A DNA stretch of 64,000 nt. Origin: Casuarius casuarius (taxonomy: Eukaryota > Chordata > Aves > Casuariiformes > Casuariidae). Each line of letters begins with the position of its first letter. Positions within the stretch are counted from its first letter, which is position 1. A model generated the notes under the pieces. It searched no databases and was not told the origin of the DNA. It saw nothing but the letters and a program-made list of their open reading frames with translations. The stretch is from the NCBI GenBank assembly GCA_003342895.1, contig PTFA01000092.1, positions 1,582,717-1,646,716 on the forward strand. The letters are read 5' to 3'. Positions 1 to 46,358 of this stretch are shown here, one piece after another. The translations under genes were made by a program, and so were the position numbers.

Positions 1-34822
<34,822 letters not shown>

Positions 34823-36175
34823 ATAAAGAGGATGCTGGAGGATGGATAAAGCTTGCACTCCACCATCAAAGGTGCTGCAGGAAACAATCCTTGCGGCCTG
34901 GATCTGCGGCAGAGGAAATGCAGAATGGTGAACTCGATTCCATTTTTTTTTTCTTCTTTTCAAATGCAACGAATGTACATTGAAGAACAGCCACGTGGTT
35001 TGTCTTTAAATCTATGAGTGCCCTGACGAACCATTCCTACCACAGTCTGGTTATTCTAGCCAACAAATGGCACGGGCCTAAGGCTGAGGCAGAACAAGCC
35101 CGCAGAAGCCTCTCTCAAGGGACACAGTTCAAGTAGGAGCTGCTTCCTTCCGCCACGGATCCATGAAGGAAGTGCTGCACATTGCCCTGGGACATTTCAG
35201 AAGTTCTGTAGTTAGTTTCTTCCCCTCTCCTTTCACCTTGTTCTGAAGCGAGCCTAAATCCCCTAACACATCATCATCTCCTCCCTGCCTGTATAGAACT
35301 AGGTGGGGGCTATTTACATTGCAGTTTTTTTTAGGTGCCCTCCCCACACACACACACTTTTTTTTTTTTAAAAAGTTATAGATGAGAGCTCTTGCCGTTT
35401 TTATTTCTCTCCCATCCAGGACTCCCTTCCTCATTATCTAACCCTTTTAAGTGATGGACTCCTCAGCAGTAGGAATTTGTCCTGGATTTCAATGATCTGT
35501 GACCTAACTACTACAACACTGAACTGCTAAAATCTAGTACAAGCACCAAATCTTTACTCAGCATGGAGCTTAGCCCCATTTCAACATGCCAAGCCAATCT
35601 CAGAGCCCATACGAGCCCGTAACTCACTCTGGGTTTGCTCATCTACATTAACTTAACACTGGTGTAGCCATATACACAACTGATACCTGCTGCAGGACAC
35701 TGGAAAATGCCTAGTTCTTCGTGGATCACAGACTTTTTGTACCTGCTTTCCTCATCAGGCAGCCACACCTATTCCACACACAGGCCTGACAACATCCTTC
35801 TGGAAGTCTGTCTTTTTTTGCAACAGGATAATTTAGAGGGGAGGAACAAATGGGAAATATAGGTGTAATTAAGTTGCATTAATGGACTACAGTAATTAAT
35901 TGGGAAAAAAACCACACATAATACCAGTTTTGTTAGCTACATCTCCCAGCATGCAAGTGTCAAGTGGAGAAGGAACATTTGTACAGCCATTCCTGTTATT
36001 CTTTGGCTGGTATATTCTAAAGTGCTGTTGTAATTCTTTGTCTTGCCTAATCAGTTTAAAATCACTGGGGATTTTGGAACAATGCTTTTCAGAAGAGTCA
36101 AGCCTGAAGCCATGCTGGGGAAGGGAAGTGTGAGGGAAGAATTAAAGAAATAAAAACATTAAGCGCTAAAGATGG
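34823..36175 (+). other. NKAIN4: Probable NKAIN4 3'UTR
   Basis: This follows the LPA stop. An AATAAA overlaps the stop region (34822-34827) but is too close to be the likely working signal. The next good pair, ATTAAA and AATAAA, is at 36141-36154, followed by a T/C-rich stretch. The end given here is therefore an estimate from sequence signals only. Confidence 0.4.
36141..36154 (+). terminator. Candidate NKAIN4 polyadenylation signals
   Basis: ATTAAA (36141-36146) and AATAAA (36149-36154) lie next to each other, about 1.3 kb after the NKAIN4 stop. The T-rich sequence cctttctttgtctcc follows within 40 bases. A second AATAAA at 36750-36755 is an alternative. Confidence 0.4.
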
Positions 36176-37782
36176 AATAATGCACCTTTCTTTGTCTCCT
36201 TCGAAAGGATCCAGGAGGCAAAATACTGTTCTGTAATGCTAAAAGTATGAGCAGTAAGAGAACACACACTGTTTCTGTGCCATTTCCCTTCACGATATCC
36301 ACAACCACCTGAAACTTTGCGTTCTGATCAGGTGCCAATATAAGTGAAACTATTTCAGGGATGCAATTTCTTCTAAGGTCAGTTTTCCTTCTCTTCACCA
36401 GTAGGAGCCACAGCTTCAGCCTGAGTACATATCTAAAAGGACAGCTGACATGGCAGCTGCTTTGCCACCCATTTCATCATTTGATGAAGAAAAAGCACAG
36501 CCCTCTTTGAAAGGGATCTGCCTGACAAAACATGCTGCTTCCCATATCGGTCAGTACTGTGCCACTGCAAAAAAGGTTTTTTGTTAATAGCAGGACACAA
36601 GCTTCTATGCCATTTGACAACATGCACAGTGTGGGTACAGTCACTTGGCACTTTCTTCAGCCCTTTTTCGGTTCAGTTCTTTTGTGTATTACACTCATTT
36701 GTAGATGCCTACCTGATGTTCCTTGGAGGGGCAGAAAAAGGAATGGAAGAATAAACATGTTCCAGGAAGACTGTTCAGAAAAGACTCCATTTATCTGGGG
36801 ATTTTAAAGTTAATCTTCCCTTTCCCAATTAGAAAATACTGACTTTACACTTTTGTTTTAATGAAAATTCTTCTCTTCTGATGAAGAAGGTTGTTGGAGA
36901 AAGATATGTTGTCCATAAGAAACCATCATTCTTTATTGGCCTTGTTTGAGTGCAAAAAAATTCAGCACAGATGGTGGACAAAGCATGGTTTTGGTTTTGA
37001 ACAGCTAGAATATTTCACTAGTCAGTTCAGGAAGGAATTATTGTAGGTGACAGTATGAAGTCAAAAAGATTTCTTCAAATTATTTTCAGGTCTGCATGTT
37101 CTTAACACAATACCTTGCAGACTGACCAAGCCTTGATGCCGCATTTACAAAGAAAACTGAACCAAAACACCTGCTAAGTGGTCTAAAGAGGTTAAGTATC
37201 CATATCTCTAGAACTATGAACTTAACATACTTTTTGGCTTTGACATATACCAGTAAGGGTCAATTAAGTAAATATACGTGTCATGATCTGGTAGTTTCAG
37301 AACCACTATACCTTCTTTCTGTCCTATGAGGTACACAGATAAGTATCTTTTACTGGAAGTAAAATAAAGGTTCAGGTAAGCATGTAAATTCATTTTCAGC
37401 GAGTGCCTTATATCAAGCCCAGTACAAGGGGGGACAGGTAGAGAAACTACTAGGANTCCTATTCTAAACTTAATTACCTTCTCTGGTTTTCAATAGCAGT
37501 ACCATCCACCTTTCATGCTCTCACATCCCTTCTTCCTGGCTACTTGTGCAATACCTACATGTATTGCAAGTCTATATAATATCATATTTTGTTAGGGTAC
37601 CAACTCTCAATCCTTTGCATCTCTCGTGCCATAAGAAAAAAGAGCAGTTGAAGGTTTTGCTCAAGTGGTTCCCTTATTGCCAGGATAAAGGTGCCCTCTA
37701 CTGGCAATAGGCATCACTTGGGACTCGCTGATAATTCAAGGGACATTTCCCTCCTTTTGGAGTTGAGGAGTATGGAGGATGG

Positions 37783-37796
37783 ACACACACACACAC
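37783..37796. repeat. (AC)7 microsatellite
   Basis: Seven AC units in the NKAIN4-BIRC7 convergent interval. Confidence 0.85.
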
Positions 37797-37995
37797 TTTT
37801 GCAGGCTCCCAAGGAAGCCACTGACACATGGTAAAAACAGTTGCTTCCTTCACCCTTGCCTACATAATACTGAAGGATGGAAGTTCAACTCTCTACTGCC
37901 TGATGCCTCTTATACATCCTATGATCCCCCCTAAGTAGGGCATTATACTAGAATCAGATACTTAGACCTCCATAGGATAAACTAAAGAAAAACCT

Positions 37996-38001
37996 TTTAT
38001 T
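37996..38001 (-). terminator. Candidate BIRC7 polyadenylation signal
   Basis: AATAAA on the minus strand (TTTATT on the plus strand) lies about 1.06 kb downstream of the BIRC7 stop. A second AATAAA at 36932-36937 is the alternative. The choice cannot be made without transcript ends. Confidence 0.35.
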
Positions 38002-39056
38002 CAGCGAAAAAGAACACCTTTTTAAAAACATACATTCCCTTTCCCCTGCAGCCAGTAAACCTATTAACAGGCTATATCACTGACAAAACTTTTTTTGGGG
38101 GGTGGGGGAACAACTACATGATAAAATACCACATTTGAACTAAAAATCATCAGTTTAGCCAGCAAACATAAGTCCTAAGAAGGGTAAGTTTCCAGAGCTA
38201 TCCTCTAGCAGAAGGATGGTCTCCAATAGCCAAGGAAGAGGCTTCACAAGAAACTTGCAGGACATCATCCAGTAACCCAGATCAAAGAGTCTTTCACCTT
38301 CTGTCTAGTGAGGAAGGTCATCAAGCTGACAATACAGTTTGGAAAAAAACTACAAATACATCAGGGTTTTCACTTAATTATGTAAATTTGGATATTATTG
38401 AAACATTTCTCAGTTGTTGACAGTTCAACGAGACAACTCCCCATTTATGGTTTCATTTGTCCAGTCTTCTTCCCCCTCACAGCAAAGAGCTCAGAACAAA
38501 AAGAAACAAAACCCACTCACTGCTTCCCCACAATACATGCTGCTCAGTATTCTCGTCTCAGAGGAATGTGTTTGTTATAAAAATAGTCTAACTTTTACTT
38601 AGACTTATGGAGGTAAGACATCAAACCAAGAAGGATAAGCTAATTATTTTCATCATCTCTAAGCAACTGCTAAATGGAAGAAAAAGAATCAGAGACAGTC
38701 CACTGAAAACAGTCCTTGATTTCAACACAGAGCTGGGATTCGTTTGAATATGCAAGACTTCGGAGGGGGATAATCTCTATCAACAGAAGTCTCTCATTTT
38801 GGTGGGTAAAGGAAACTAACAGTTTTTCCTGGAGCAATCTTCCAGCAAGGTCAGTAAGAGTACAGCATATCAGCAACTCTCACTGTAGGCACTGTGCAAA
38901 GGAACACATTCAAGCTTGATGAATTCCTGCATTTAGGCCAAGCTACCCTGCAAATAAGATTGCTCCAACATCAGTTGAACTGTTTGCTTATTTTGTTCAT
39001 CTGCTGTGTTATGAGTGGATTTTACAGACTATCTTTCCCCTTAAGTACCTCATGCT

Positions 39057-39259
39057 TCAGGACATGAAAGTCCTCACACTTCCCCGGATGACTGCTCTGC
39101 AGATAGGACACAGTCTCAAGTTGGGAGCGCACTCTGCGCATGCTACCAGGTGACCACAAGGAACAAAGACAACAGACACATCTCTGTCCATGCACACTTT
39201 GCACATCCTCTCCTCTTGCAAGCGTCGCAGCTGCTCTTCTGTGCTCAGTGGAGTCTCAT
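39057..39259 (-). CDS. BIRC7: BIRC7 terminal coding exon (RING finger)
   Basis: This 203-nt exon follows a strong acceptor (cccttttgttaaag) and ends at TGA 39057-39059. It reads [20 protein letters not shown] and continues through the full C3HC4 RING (VCMD, VPCGHL, CAECA, CPICR) to a C-terminal RTFMS. The C-terminal tail after the last zinc ligand is needed for RING dimerisation in IAPs and is intact. Strong similarity to cIAP, XIAP and livin RINGs. Confidence 0.95.
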
Positions 39260-42200
39260 CTTTAACAAAGGGAAAAAAAAAAAGCCCAGAGTGTTAGCAA
39301 TACAGTTATTGCAGAGTGACAAGCCTATGATATCCAGAGGCCATAAATTCCTGCAACTTGCTCATCATTTTGTTCAGAGACTGAAAATGGCAGAAGTACT
39401 ATTCTCAGGCAATTTCTTTTCAAGCTGAGAAAAACCCCACAGCTACTCTAGACTCTTGCTTCCACATTCATCTACACATGCTGGACTGGCTAGGTGGGAA
39501 GTGATCAACATTGTTATATTGCGTAGTGTAATTTATCCCTGAAAAGCCAAATTTTTGGTACTACAGTCTGTTTCACAGTGGAATCCTAATTCCTGAATAA
39601 CTAATGTTCAGTCACCATGCAAACTAGAACACATCGCTTTTCAGGATTAAAAAATGAACATAATGAGCACTAATATTGCTGCTATAAGAGCCATCCTAGT
39701 TTTGGCCCGTTTTCCCCGCCACTGTCACTCCAGTGCACCTGATTCCTTCTGTTGCACAGGATGTGTTTCTTCTCTTGAATGTGATGCTTCAGTCTCTCGC
39801 TGAACAGGGGCTGTATAAACAGGAAGGAAGATCACATTAAATGCTACCTCTTTCCTCCCTCTTCAGACAGTGCTGTGCTTAAAGAGATGTAATATCCTGT
39901 GTTTCACTACCCTCAGATCAAACACCTCTTTACAGAGCTGTCAACCCCACATACAGCCTGGCCAAGCTGATGTTCTCCGCTGATGTCCCAGGCAGTTGCA
40001 CATCCTGGTAAGGAGGTTGACATACATGTCCACATTGCACTCTCTCCTCAGAGAATCTGGTTTAAGTTCTCCCGGACAGTGGTAACTATCAGCTGCTCAT
40101 TCCTGCTCTGTGCTACAATTTATTCACTCTCTCAGTTTGGTGGGAACCATTTTATTTTTTGCCTTGACATAGCTAAAGAGGTGGTAGACTGTCACATGGA
40201 GACAAGAGCTTTGGAAAGTGAGCTTGCTACCAGGAAAGGGGGGGGGAGCCACACACACCTATGTGGAACTGCACCTTCAAATAAATTCACTGAGCAAATA
40301 GACTCTGTAGAACAGGTAACAACACAGATGCAGGTAAGTTGAGGAGAGTGTACATTATCCAAACAAATGAAAAACAACTATTTCTGACCAAGCCCTCAGT
40401 TCAACTTTAGATAGGCTTGGAGCACGCATTCACCCTAGAAGCCTTCCTTCAGACAACTGCCTACGTCTAACTGTCTGCACCAACGGATCCGAATTTATGG
40501 ACAAGCCTCCACATAGTGAGCTGCCAGCTACATAAGGGCAGCAAAAAGGACTGAAGAGTATCTACACCACACCCTACTAGAGACAGATACAATCACTAGT
40601 AGTCCAGTAATTGCAGCCTCTCAGGCATCATGAAAGCACAGTCTCGTTCTGCAGCCTCTCAGAGAAAGGCAGGCTTTGGCACATTACCACATTCAACTCC
40701 AGCCTAGGAAGAGAAAATGCAGACCTGCAAGACAAGTTCACAACAGTGCTCAAGACTAAGTGAATAAGAGGTTAAACCACCACCAAGAATATAGGCAGGC
40801 AAGCTGGGCATACCTCTGCTTTCTTCTGCACTGCTGCTCCCTTCCCAGTCTGTCTGAAGCAGATCAGAAATCAGTTCAGACTCAGAAAGGTAGCAAGTCC
40901 CAGTCAGCACGTATTTATTCTCTACCAGGTTAGCCACCAAGGTGGGGTCAAAACCCATCTGCAGGATATTCTGCACTACAGAAAACTGATCCAGGGGAGA
41001 AGGAGACTGCAATTCCCAATTCCTCACCGGATCTGTAAAGCAGTGAGCAGATACTTTACCAAAAAGGGGGAAGCTTTCGGGCAACAAAATATGCCACTCC
41101 CCGAAACTGTTATACATAAAGTGGCAGTAACAGCCATATATTTATACATTGATATATATAGATGGATATAGCTATCCGTGTCCAGATTTACAGTTTGTTG
41201 CTTCCAATCATGATTCACAGAAAAAAGGTCATTACAAGCAATTTCATAAAAGGCAGAAGATTTTAATTTGCAATGTGTCATTCTACAGTGTCAGTGGACC
41301 AAGTCTTCCAGGCTTGCCACCAGTCCAGAGCCTTTGTTTTCACATCCTAGAACAGAAGGCTCAAAATTGCTTTCATGGAGATCAAGAACATCCCAAGTGA
41401 AACCTCTCCTACCTCCACCTAGCTCAGCCACCTATTTAGCAGTAAAGACAAAAGTGGGAAATTCAGCTGGCAAACCTTTCGAAAGGTTTAAGGTTTTCTT
41501 AAGCTCACCATATATGATAGGCCAATGAAGGTGTTGCAACTTCAAGTCAACAAGGCATATCTGCTTTCCACAATTACAAGAACCAGATTTTTACCTACTT
41601 AAGTTTGTTGACCCTGGGGGGAATCAACAATTTCATGAACAGCTGGACCCTCCAGTTAACACGTTTGGTATGAGACCTGAGAATAAGTGCTACAGTCTGA
41701 CAAAGACTCTTCAGAGAGACAAAAACACCATGAACATGGACAAATCAAAGGAAATGTAGACAAATGCCCACAAGTCACAAGATTTTTTTTTTTTTTTTTT
41801 TTTCCTTAAGACCAAAGACATTTAGCTAGTCTGGATATATATAGCTACATATGCAAAAAGATCTCACAAGAGCAAGCACTTTTACTTCTTGTGCTAGAAA
41901 CCATTTCCTAAAAAAAAAGAATGCAAAACACCTTCTAGAACATCAAAACATCTCTCAAACACCAGGTCTACGGAGTGCACAGAAGCCGAGGTGGGGGAGC
42001 TGAAGAAGAACAACACTTTCAACAGAAGGCAAAACACTATGCGATTACACAGCACCAACCTTGGGAAGCAGAAGAATCTTGGTCAGCCTGGTGCCAGGAA
42101 TCTCTCTGAAATGTCACAAGATAGTCACGTAAGAGAAGCACGTGTTCAAAGCTCCCCCGTTGTTCAAACTCCCATCCGCTACACACAAAATACACATGAC

Positions 42201-45200
42201 TCACTGGAGATACCAGAGTGCTGAAAAAGGACTCCTGAACACCACTAACAAATTCTCTTCCCCTTGATCGCAACAAAAATTCACACCTATGAGCAGAAAG
42301 ATTTAAATAGGTTAGTACAGGATCTCTGAGTAAAAGCAGTAGGAGTGGTTTGAAGTTTAGGAGCAACGGTGCTATCAGCTTACAGGCAAATTGCTATATT
42401 TGGTAAGGAAGAGGGATTATCATGGTCTTCCTGTCATTGCATAAAGAAGGACAATATTAAGAGGCTCATGGTCCCCCCCCCCCTTAATTCAGTCTTCATG
42501 TTTGGCCTCCAAGATTAGCTCAATTGCAACATCCTTTGGAACAGGCCACAGAAAACTTAATAAACTATTTCACAGAAAACCACAAGAACTGCCACAAAAA
42601 ACCCACAAGGTTTATGGTATCTTTCCTTTTGTACCTGAGAACAGTAGGAACCCAGGCTACTCTTCGATGTCAGGGAAAGTTATATGAACTGACCTTGTGG
42701 ATGGTGAACTCTAGATCAAGCCAAAAAAGCTCAGGTCTGAACTGTGCCATTCCACCTCAGCTTGAAGGCTTGATTTTACTTTTAAAGTGAGTGTCTAAAT
42801 GTATAGGCTTTGTCACTTCTGTTTGTATAGATCTTTTTAATGATGAAACCTGCTTGGTGATGGTTATGATGGTTAACAAATCAACCTTTGGGACAGAAAG
42901 CCAGCTAGCTAAGGGACTGAAGCTGACTGTCCTGGAGTCAGCAACCTATCGAAAGGGATAACAGACACAGACTGCAAACACACATAAATCACTTTTTGTG
43001 TGCATGTGTGTGTTTAAGAAGGAAATGATGATTAGGTTTGCCAGGAGGCCTTTCAAGCTAACTATTGATTCTCCCACCTGTGAGGAGGGAGTGGGAGGTA
43101 GATGCTTTTGGAAGACTACACAAACTAAAGACAGACCTACGAACAAGGTCTCCCTCTTTACCCACTACTAGGATTTGAAGATGGTCTTTTGCTGTGCAAC
43201 TCTGACCTCAGCGACTCAGAACCTTTGTCTTGAGATTTCAGAGAATACCAGAAGGTTACAGACTGTGGCAGTTTATGCAGTTAAACAAGACTGAACATAT
43301 CTAACTAGCTGATCACCTAGTTCTAAATTTTTCTGCTTAGCTGGAACTAAGCTAATAACAGAGCCTGGAGGTAATACCTTCTATTACCAGTACACTTGCG
43401 GTTCACTTCTCTCTCAACTGGTGGTACTCCCATCTTGTAAAGCAAGATCCACACAGCATGGAACACATGAACTATCTTTTGGCCTTGCTACAAGAGACAT
43501 TTGTCAGCGAGGACCAAGTTACCTTGGATACCACTTTGCATGTTCTCTCCAAGGGTCATCTCCAAACTCCCAGTTCCTCACACTTCCATCACAGTAAAAA
43601 CACCTCACCATATCACCTTGTCCTGGAAGGAGGAAAAAACATCAAGAAACAATTTGACATCTGAGACACTATATGCTATACAAGCCCAGGATCAGCAGCT
43701 AGGGAGAGATGCAGTACAAAACATAGGCCACAGGACAGAACAGATGAGCACGTGACAACTTACCAGAGTTATGCAAGTTGTTTAGGGGCAGGGAATCAGA
43801 TGAGAGTATTGAACTCCCAGAGCTGCAGCTGATTGAGATTATTCCAGAGCTGGGTCACAAGCTAACAAGTAGCATGCACGTCAGCATCATACCTTTCACA
43901 TATGTACATCCCTATCCAATCCCCTCTTACTTGCATTTAGAGTAGGGCTGTAATTAATTATACCCACAAACATACTTCATTTCCTGCACCACAAGCTACT
44001 CCTCAGGATAACGAGTTCCTGGTGCGGTCAGACAATCTATGCTGCTTCTGTTTCATAGGTATAAAGAAATTTGCCACAACATGGTCCCAAGCTCTCCAAC
44101 CTGCTATTGCGCTTATCTTCTCAGCTGAGGGTGGGAGGGAACCACCAAGCACAGGTAAGAACTGTGCTCAGCAACTACTGCTTAAATGGAGAAGAGGGCA
44201 ATTCAATTTTACTTCAGTGATAAGAACACAAGGGATTCAGGACAGGTTTGCTCCTGAGAAGACTTTAGTTTACGGACTCTGCCTGTCACTTCATTTCATG
44301 TCTCAGTTTATTGATGTGTAAATATAAAACCCAGTAACTTCCTTCATCACATGGAAGAAGTCACATTTGTATTCTACAGAGAAATAGCACTAGAGCATTA
44401 GATTCCAAAACACAGAGAAGGAACCTCTCTCACCAATATTTAAATCACAGTTAGGAATTAATACACTGTAAATATCTGCTCTGACTGCTCTGTCCAGTAA
44501 ACAGTATTTATTCAAATCTACTAACTAACTAGCAAAGCCTTCTCAAGGGGAAACAACTGAAATTCAACTAAACAAGAAATACTTTTCTGAGAAAATATGC
44601 AATATCTTTTAGTTCTCTAACACAAGTCTAGAATCCTTATGGCAACAACAAGCCAGAATGACAGCTAAATGGGCTCAGCATCTAAAGGTTTAACTCAGCT
44701 TTATGTGGGCTTTTGAGAAGAGAAGGCTGCAGTGCATGACACAGAGCTTACATGAAGTGTCACATACCAAGCAAGCGTATAAAGTCCTTCTAAAAGTGCT
44801 AGCAATAAACAGGGTTTTTTGTATCTTGAACTGTACACTTTTCTGCCAGCAAAACTTCCACTAAAAACACGCTACTTTTTCCTGTTCCTGCTGGTAATGA
44901 AAAGAAAGATCCACTAACAGACTCTTCAGTGCCCAAAAAGGAGCTAAGCATGGAACTAAACTCTGGCCAAGACAGTAAGTGCAACTGCCCAGGCTGAAGA
45001 AGGAAACTGGTTTCTAAGTATGCTCCAAGTGCGTACAACTATTCAGACAAGCAATAGCATTAAGATATAGTGACATCTTCAAAAATTAACTTGAACAGGA
45101 GTTTATAATTTAGCAGCTTTCAAAGCAATGTCTCAGATGAAAAGCATCAAATTCGTTAGGTTTCTTTTCATGTCTAGAAGTTACAAGCTGTTCTATTTCG

Positions 45201-46358
45201 CTGTACTAGTTCATACCACCAGAAGAGAGCCAGAAAAGCTTCCATACCCAAAAGCTTGAAAATGCTTCAATATAAAGCCATAAGCAGCATCTAAGGAAGC
45301 AACACCAGAAGCCAGGCATGCATTTTTAATAAAACTGCAAGTAATAGTTGAAGATGCCATTGCAACACAAATAAGTATATGCCTTTATCTAGGATGAAGA
45401 TACTGTGATGACAGCAAGATGTAAATGCAAGTAAAGCTGCTTTACAAGAGACCACATTTACTCTGTGGAAGCCCTCTAGTAAGCACACCTTTCTCTGTAT
45501 GTTGGGTCCATTTGTCCATCAAAGCACTCACCCTGCACTGTGGCAAGTTTATCCAGATACCAAATCACTCAGTTTCCAAACCCTGCACTGAATGACTGTT
45601 TGTCATGCAGGATGGCCCAGCTGGTGCACTGAAAGAAGATTTAGCTAGGGATTCCCAGACAGGAACATATACAAACATAGTTTTACGGTGTTACACAGAG
45701 GGAGACTTTCCCCAGTGTACCTACCTGTGTAAAAGAATCCTGCTCTAGCCAGTTGCTCAGGATGCACCTCAGTATATTGTGGCCAGCTCTGAAAAGTAGA
45801 TAGTCTCATCTCCTCTGTTCCCATCTCTGGGTATTCTGGTTGATTGGGAAGGGCTGTCTCCTCACTGTCTATCCTCTGCAATAGACTAAGGAACTGCCCA
45901 TCCACACAGTCAAATATTTCCTCAAGAGGAAACACTTGTTGGCTCCCAACATCCTCACCACAAATGAATTTACAGGAAGGGAAGAACTTCAGGTGCTCTA
46001 CTATAGGGCAATCACCAGGTACCCAATCCTTCAGGATGCCACCACAGCAGAAGCACTGTACTTCATCTCCAGGACCCACAAAGAAAAAGCCAGCCTTGGC
46101 CAAGTCTCGGGCAGACACAGGTGAGCTATCTGGCCATTGCCAAAAAGTTCTCAGTCTTCTTGCTTCATTCCTCATGATGAACTTGAACAGCTGGCAACGA
46201 GCTGTCCTGAGCAGAGTCTCCTGCGGTAGGGCTGTGTCCCCCATGTTCCTGTTCTGAAAGAGAGAGTTAGATGAGCCAGAGCAGTCAGCTGGATTCCTGA
46301 TGTCAGGCAGCATCAGGCCACCAGCCTGCGTCATGCTTTGTACCTCCCCACAGCTCAT
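39057..46358 (-). CDS. BIRC7: BIRC7 (livin), baculoviral IAP repeat-containing protein 7, two BIRs + UBA-like + RING
   Basis: IAP proteins bind caspases and IAP antagonists through BIR domains and act as RING E3 ubiquitin ligases. Minus-strand exons 46358-45725, 43622-43523, 42286-42205, 41431-41413 (inferred), 41032-40814, 39810-39739 and 39259-39057 join in frame to 442 residues. BIR1 (about 67-134) has ligands C102, C105, H122 and C129. The linker contains DCVDGQ. BIR2 (about 185-250) has C219, C222, H239 and C246. A UBA-like segment contains the MGF motif (304-306). The C-terminal RING has C395, C398, C410, H412, C416, C419, C426 and C429 and ends RTFMS. The linker (VDGQ, then [11 protein letters not shown]) matches the N-terminus of human livin, and the flanking genes match the human BIRC7 locus, so this is BIRC7 and not XIAP. 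The start ATG has G at -3 and an in-frame TGA 33 bases upstream. Confidence 0.93.
39739..39810 (-). CDS. BIRC7: BIRC7 coding exon (linker before RING)
   Basis: This 72-nt exon lies between gtttatacag and gtgcac. It is hydrophilic and Glu/Gln-rich: [15 protein letters not shown] and on to QQKES. It keeps phase 1 at both ends, joining the UBA and RING exons. It holds no recognisable motif and was identified by splice sites and phase. Confidence 0.82.
40814..41032 (-). CDS. BIRC7: BIRC7 coding exon (UBA-like domain)
   Basis: This 219-nt exon lies between gctttacag and gtatgc. It reads [20 protein letters not shown], then [20 protein letters not shown], and ends EESR plus one base. The MGF loop and the following helices match the UBA of XIAP and cIAPs, which binds polyubiquitin. 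Human livin lacks this domain. Confidence 0.9.
41413..41431 (-). CDS. BIRC7: Inferred 19-nt BIRC7 microexon
   Basis: The exon before ends in phase 0, but the UBA exon must be entered in phase 1: read directly, it begins ATC CGG TGA, a stop. A bridging exon of 3n+1 bases is therefore required. This candidate has a pyrimidine-rich acceptor (cttttgtctttactgctaaatag), encodes VAELGG plus one G, and has donor GAG/gtagga. A rival candidate at 41509-41539 (31 nt, donor ATG/gtgagc) also fits the phase but has a poor acceptor. XIAP also has a small exon at about this place. Confidence 0.45.
41433..42204 (-). other. BIRC7 intron around the microexon
   Basis: This intronic stretch lies between the end-of-BIR2 exon and the proposed microexon. 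It holds the rival microexon candidate (41509-41539) and a 21-base T run on the plus strand (41783-41803). Confidence 0.6.
41783..41803. repeat. Poly-T tract (21)
   Basis: A run of 21 T on the plus strand (poly-A on the BIRC7 strand), within a BIRC7 intron. Confidence 0.85.
42205..42286 (-). CDS. BIRC7: BIRC7 coding exon (end of BIR2)
   Basis: This 82-nt exon completes Arg245 and encodes 27 residues, [20 protein letters not shown] and on to STLVSP. It supplies the last BIR2 zinc ligand, C246. The preferred donor is CCA/gtgagt. A weaker donor, CTG/gtatct, three codons earlier is in the same phase. Confidence 0.87.
43523..43622 (-). CDS. BIRC7: BIRC7 coding exon (BIR2 zinc core)
   Basis: This 100-nt exon lies between cttccag and gtaact. 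It reads [17 protein letters not shown] and then [14 protein letters not shown] with split codons at both ends. It supplies Zn ligands C219, C222 and H239 and the conserved groove residues W229, D233 and W242. The intron positions match the exon pattern of XIAP BIR3 as I recall it. Confidence 0.94.
43623..45724 (-). other. BIRC7 intron 1 (within BIR2)
   Basis: This 2.1-kb intron splits BIR2 between GFFYTG and QGDMVRC. No other feature was recognised. Confidence 0.8.
45725..46358 (-). CDS. BIRC7: BIRC7 first coding exon (BIR1, linker, start of BIR2)
   Basis: This 634-nt exon encodes 211 residues plus one base and ends at donor CAG/gtaggt. BIR1 reads [22 protein letters not shown], then CFCC, then H and C with the BIR spacing. 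After the linker, BIR2 begins at [15 protein letters not shown] and reaches GFFYTG at the donor. A possible acceptor (ctttccag) just upstream would place the 5' edge of this exon at 46371, with a 5'UTR exon further upstream. Starting at Met9 is possible but less likely. Confidence 0.93.

Larger units (their letters stand above)
36176..39056. other. Convergent interval between NKAIN4 and BIRC7 (includes BIRC7 3'UTR)
   Basis: The two genes point towards each other across this stretch. On the minus strand, AATAAA occurs at 37996-38001 and 36932-36937, so the BIRC7 3'UTR could be about 1.1 or 2.1 kb long. An (AC)7 run is at 37783-37796 and an ambiguous base at 37456. No coding sequence was recognised. 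Confidence 0.5.

Noticed and set aside
37675..37709. 9-bp inverted repeat TATTGCCAG / CTGGCAATA
   Set aside because: Short stems of this size are expected by chance in 64 kb.
45645..45724. Extension of the BIRC7 first exon through its donor
   Set aside because: The read-through frame loses BIR2 homology immediately after GFFYTG, exactly at a CAG/gtaggt donor whose phase matches the next BIR2 exon.
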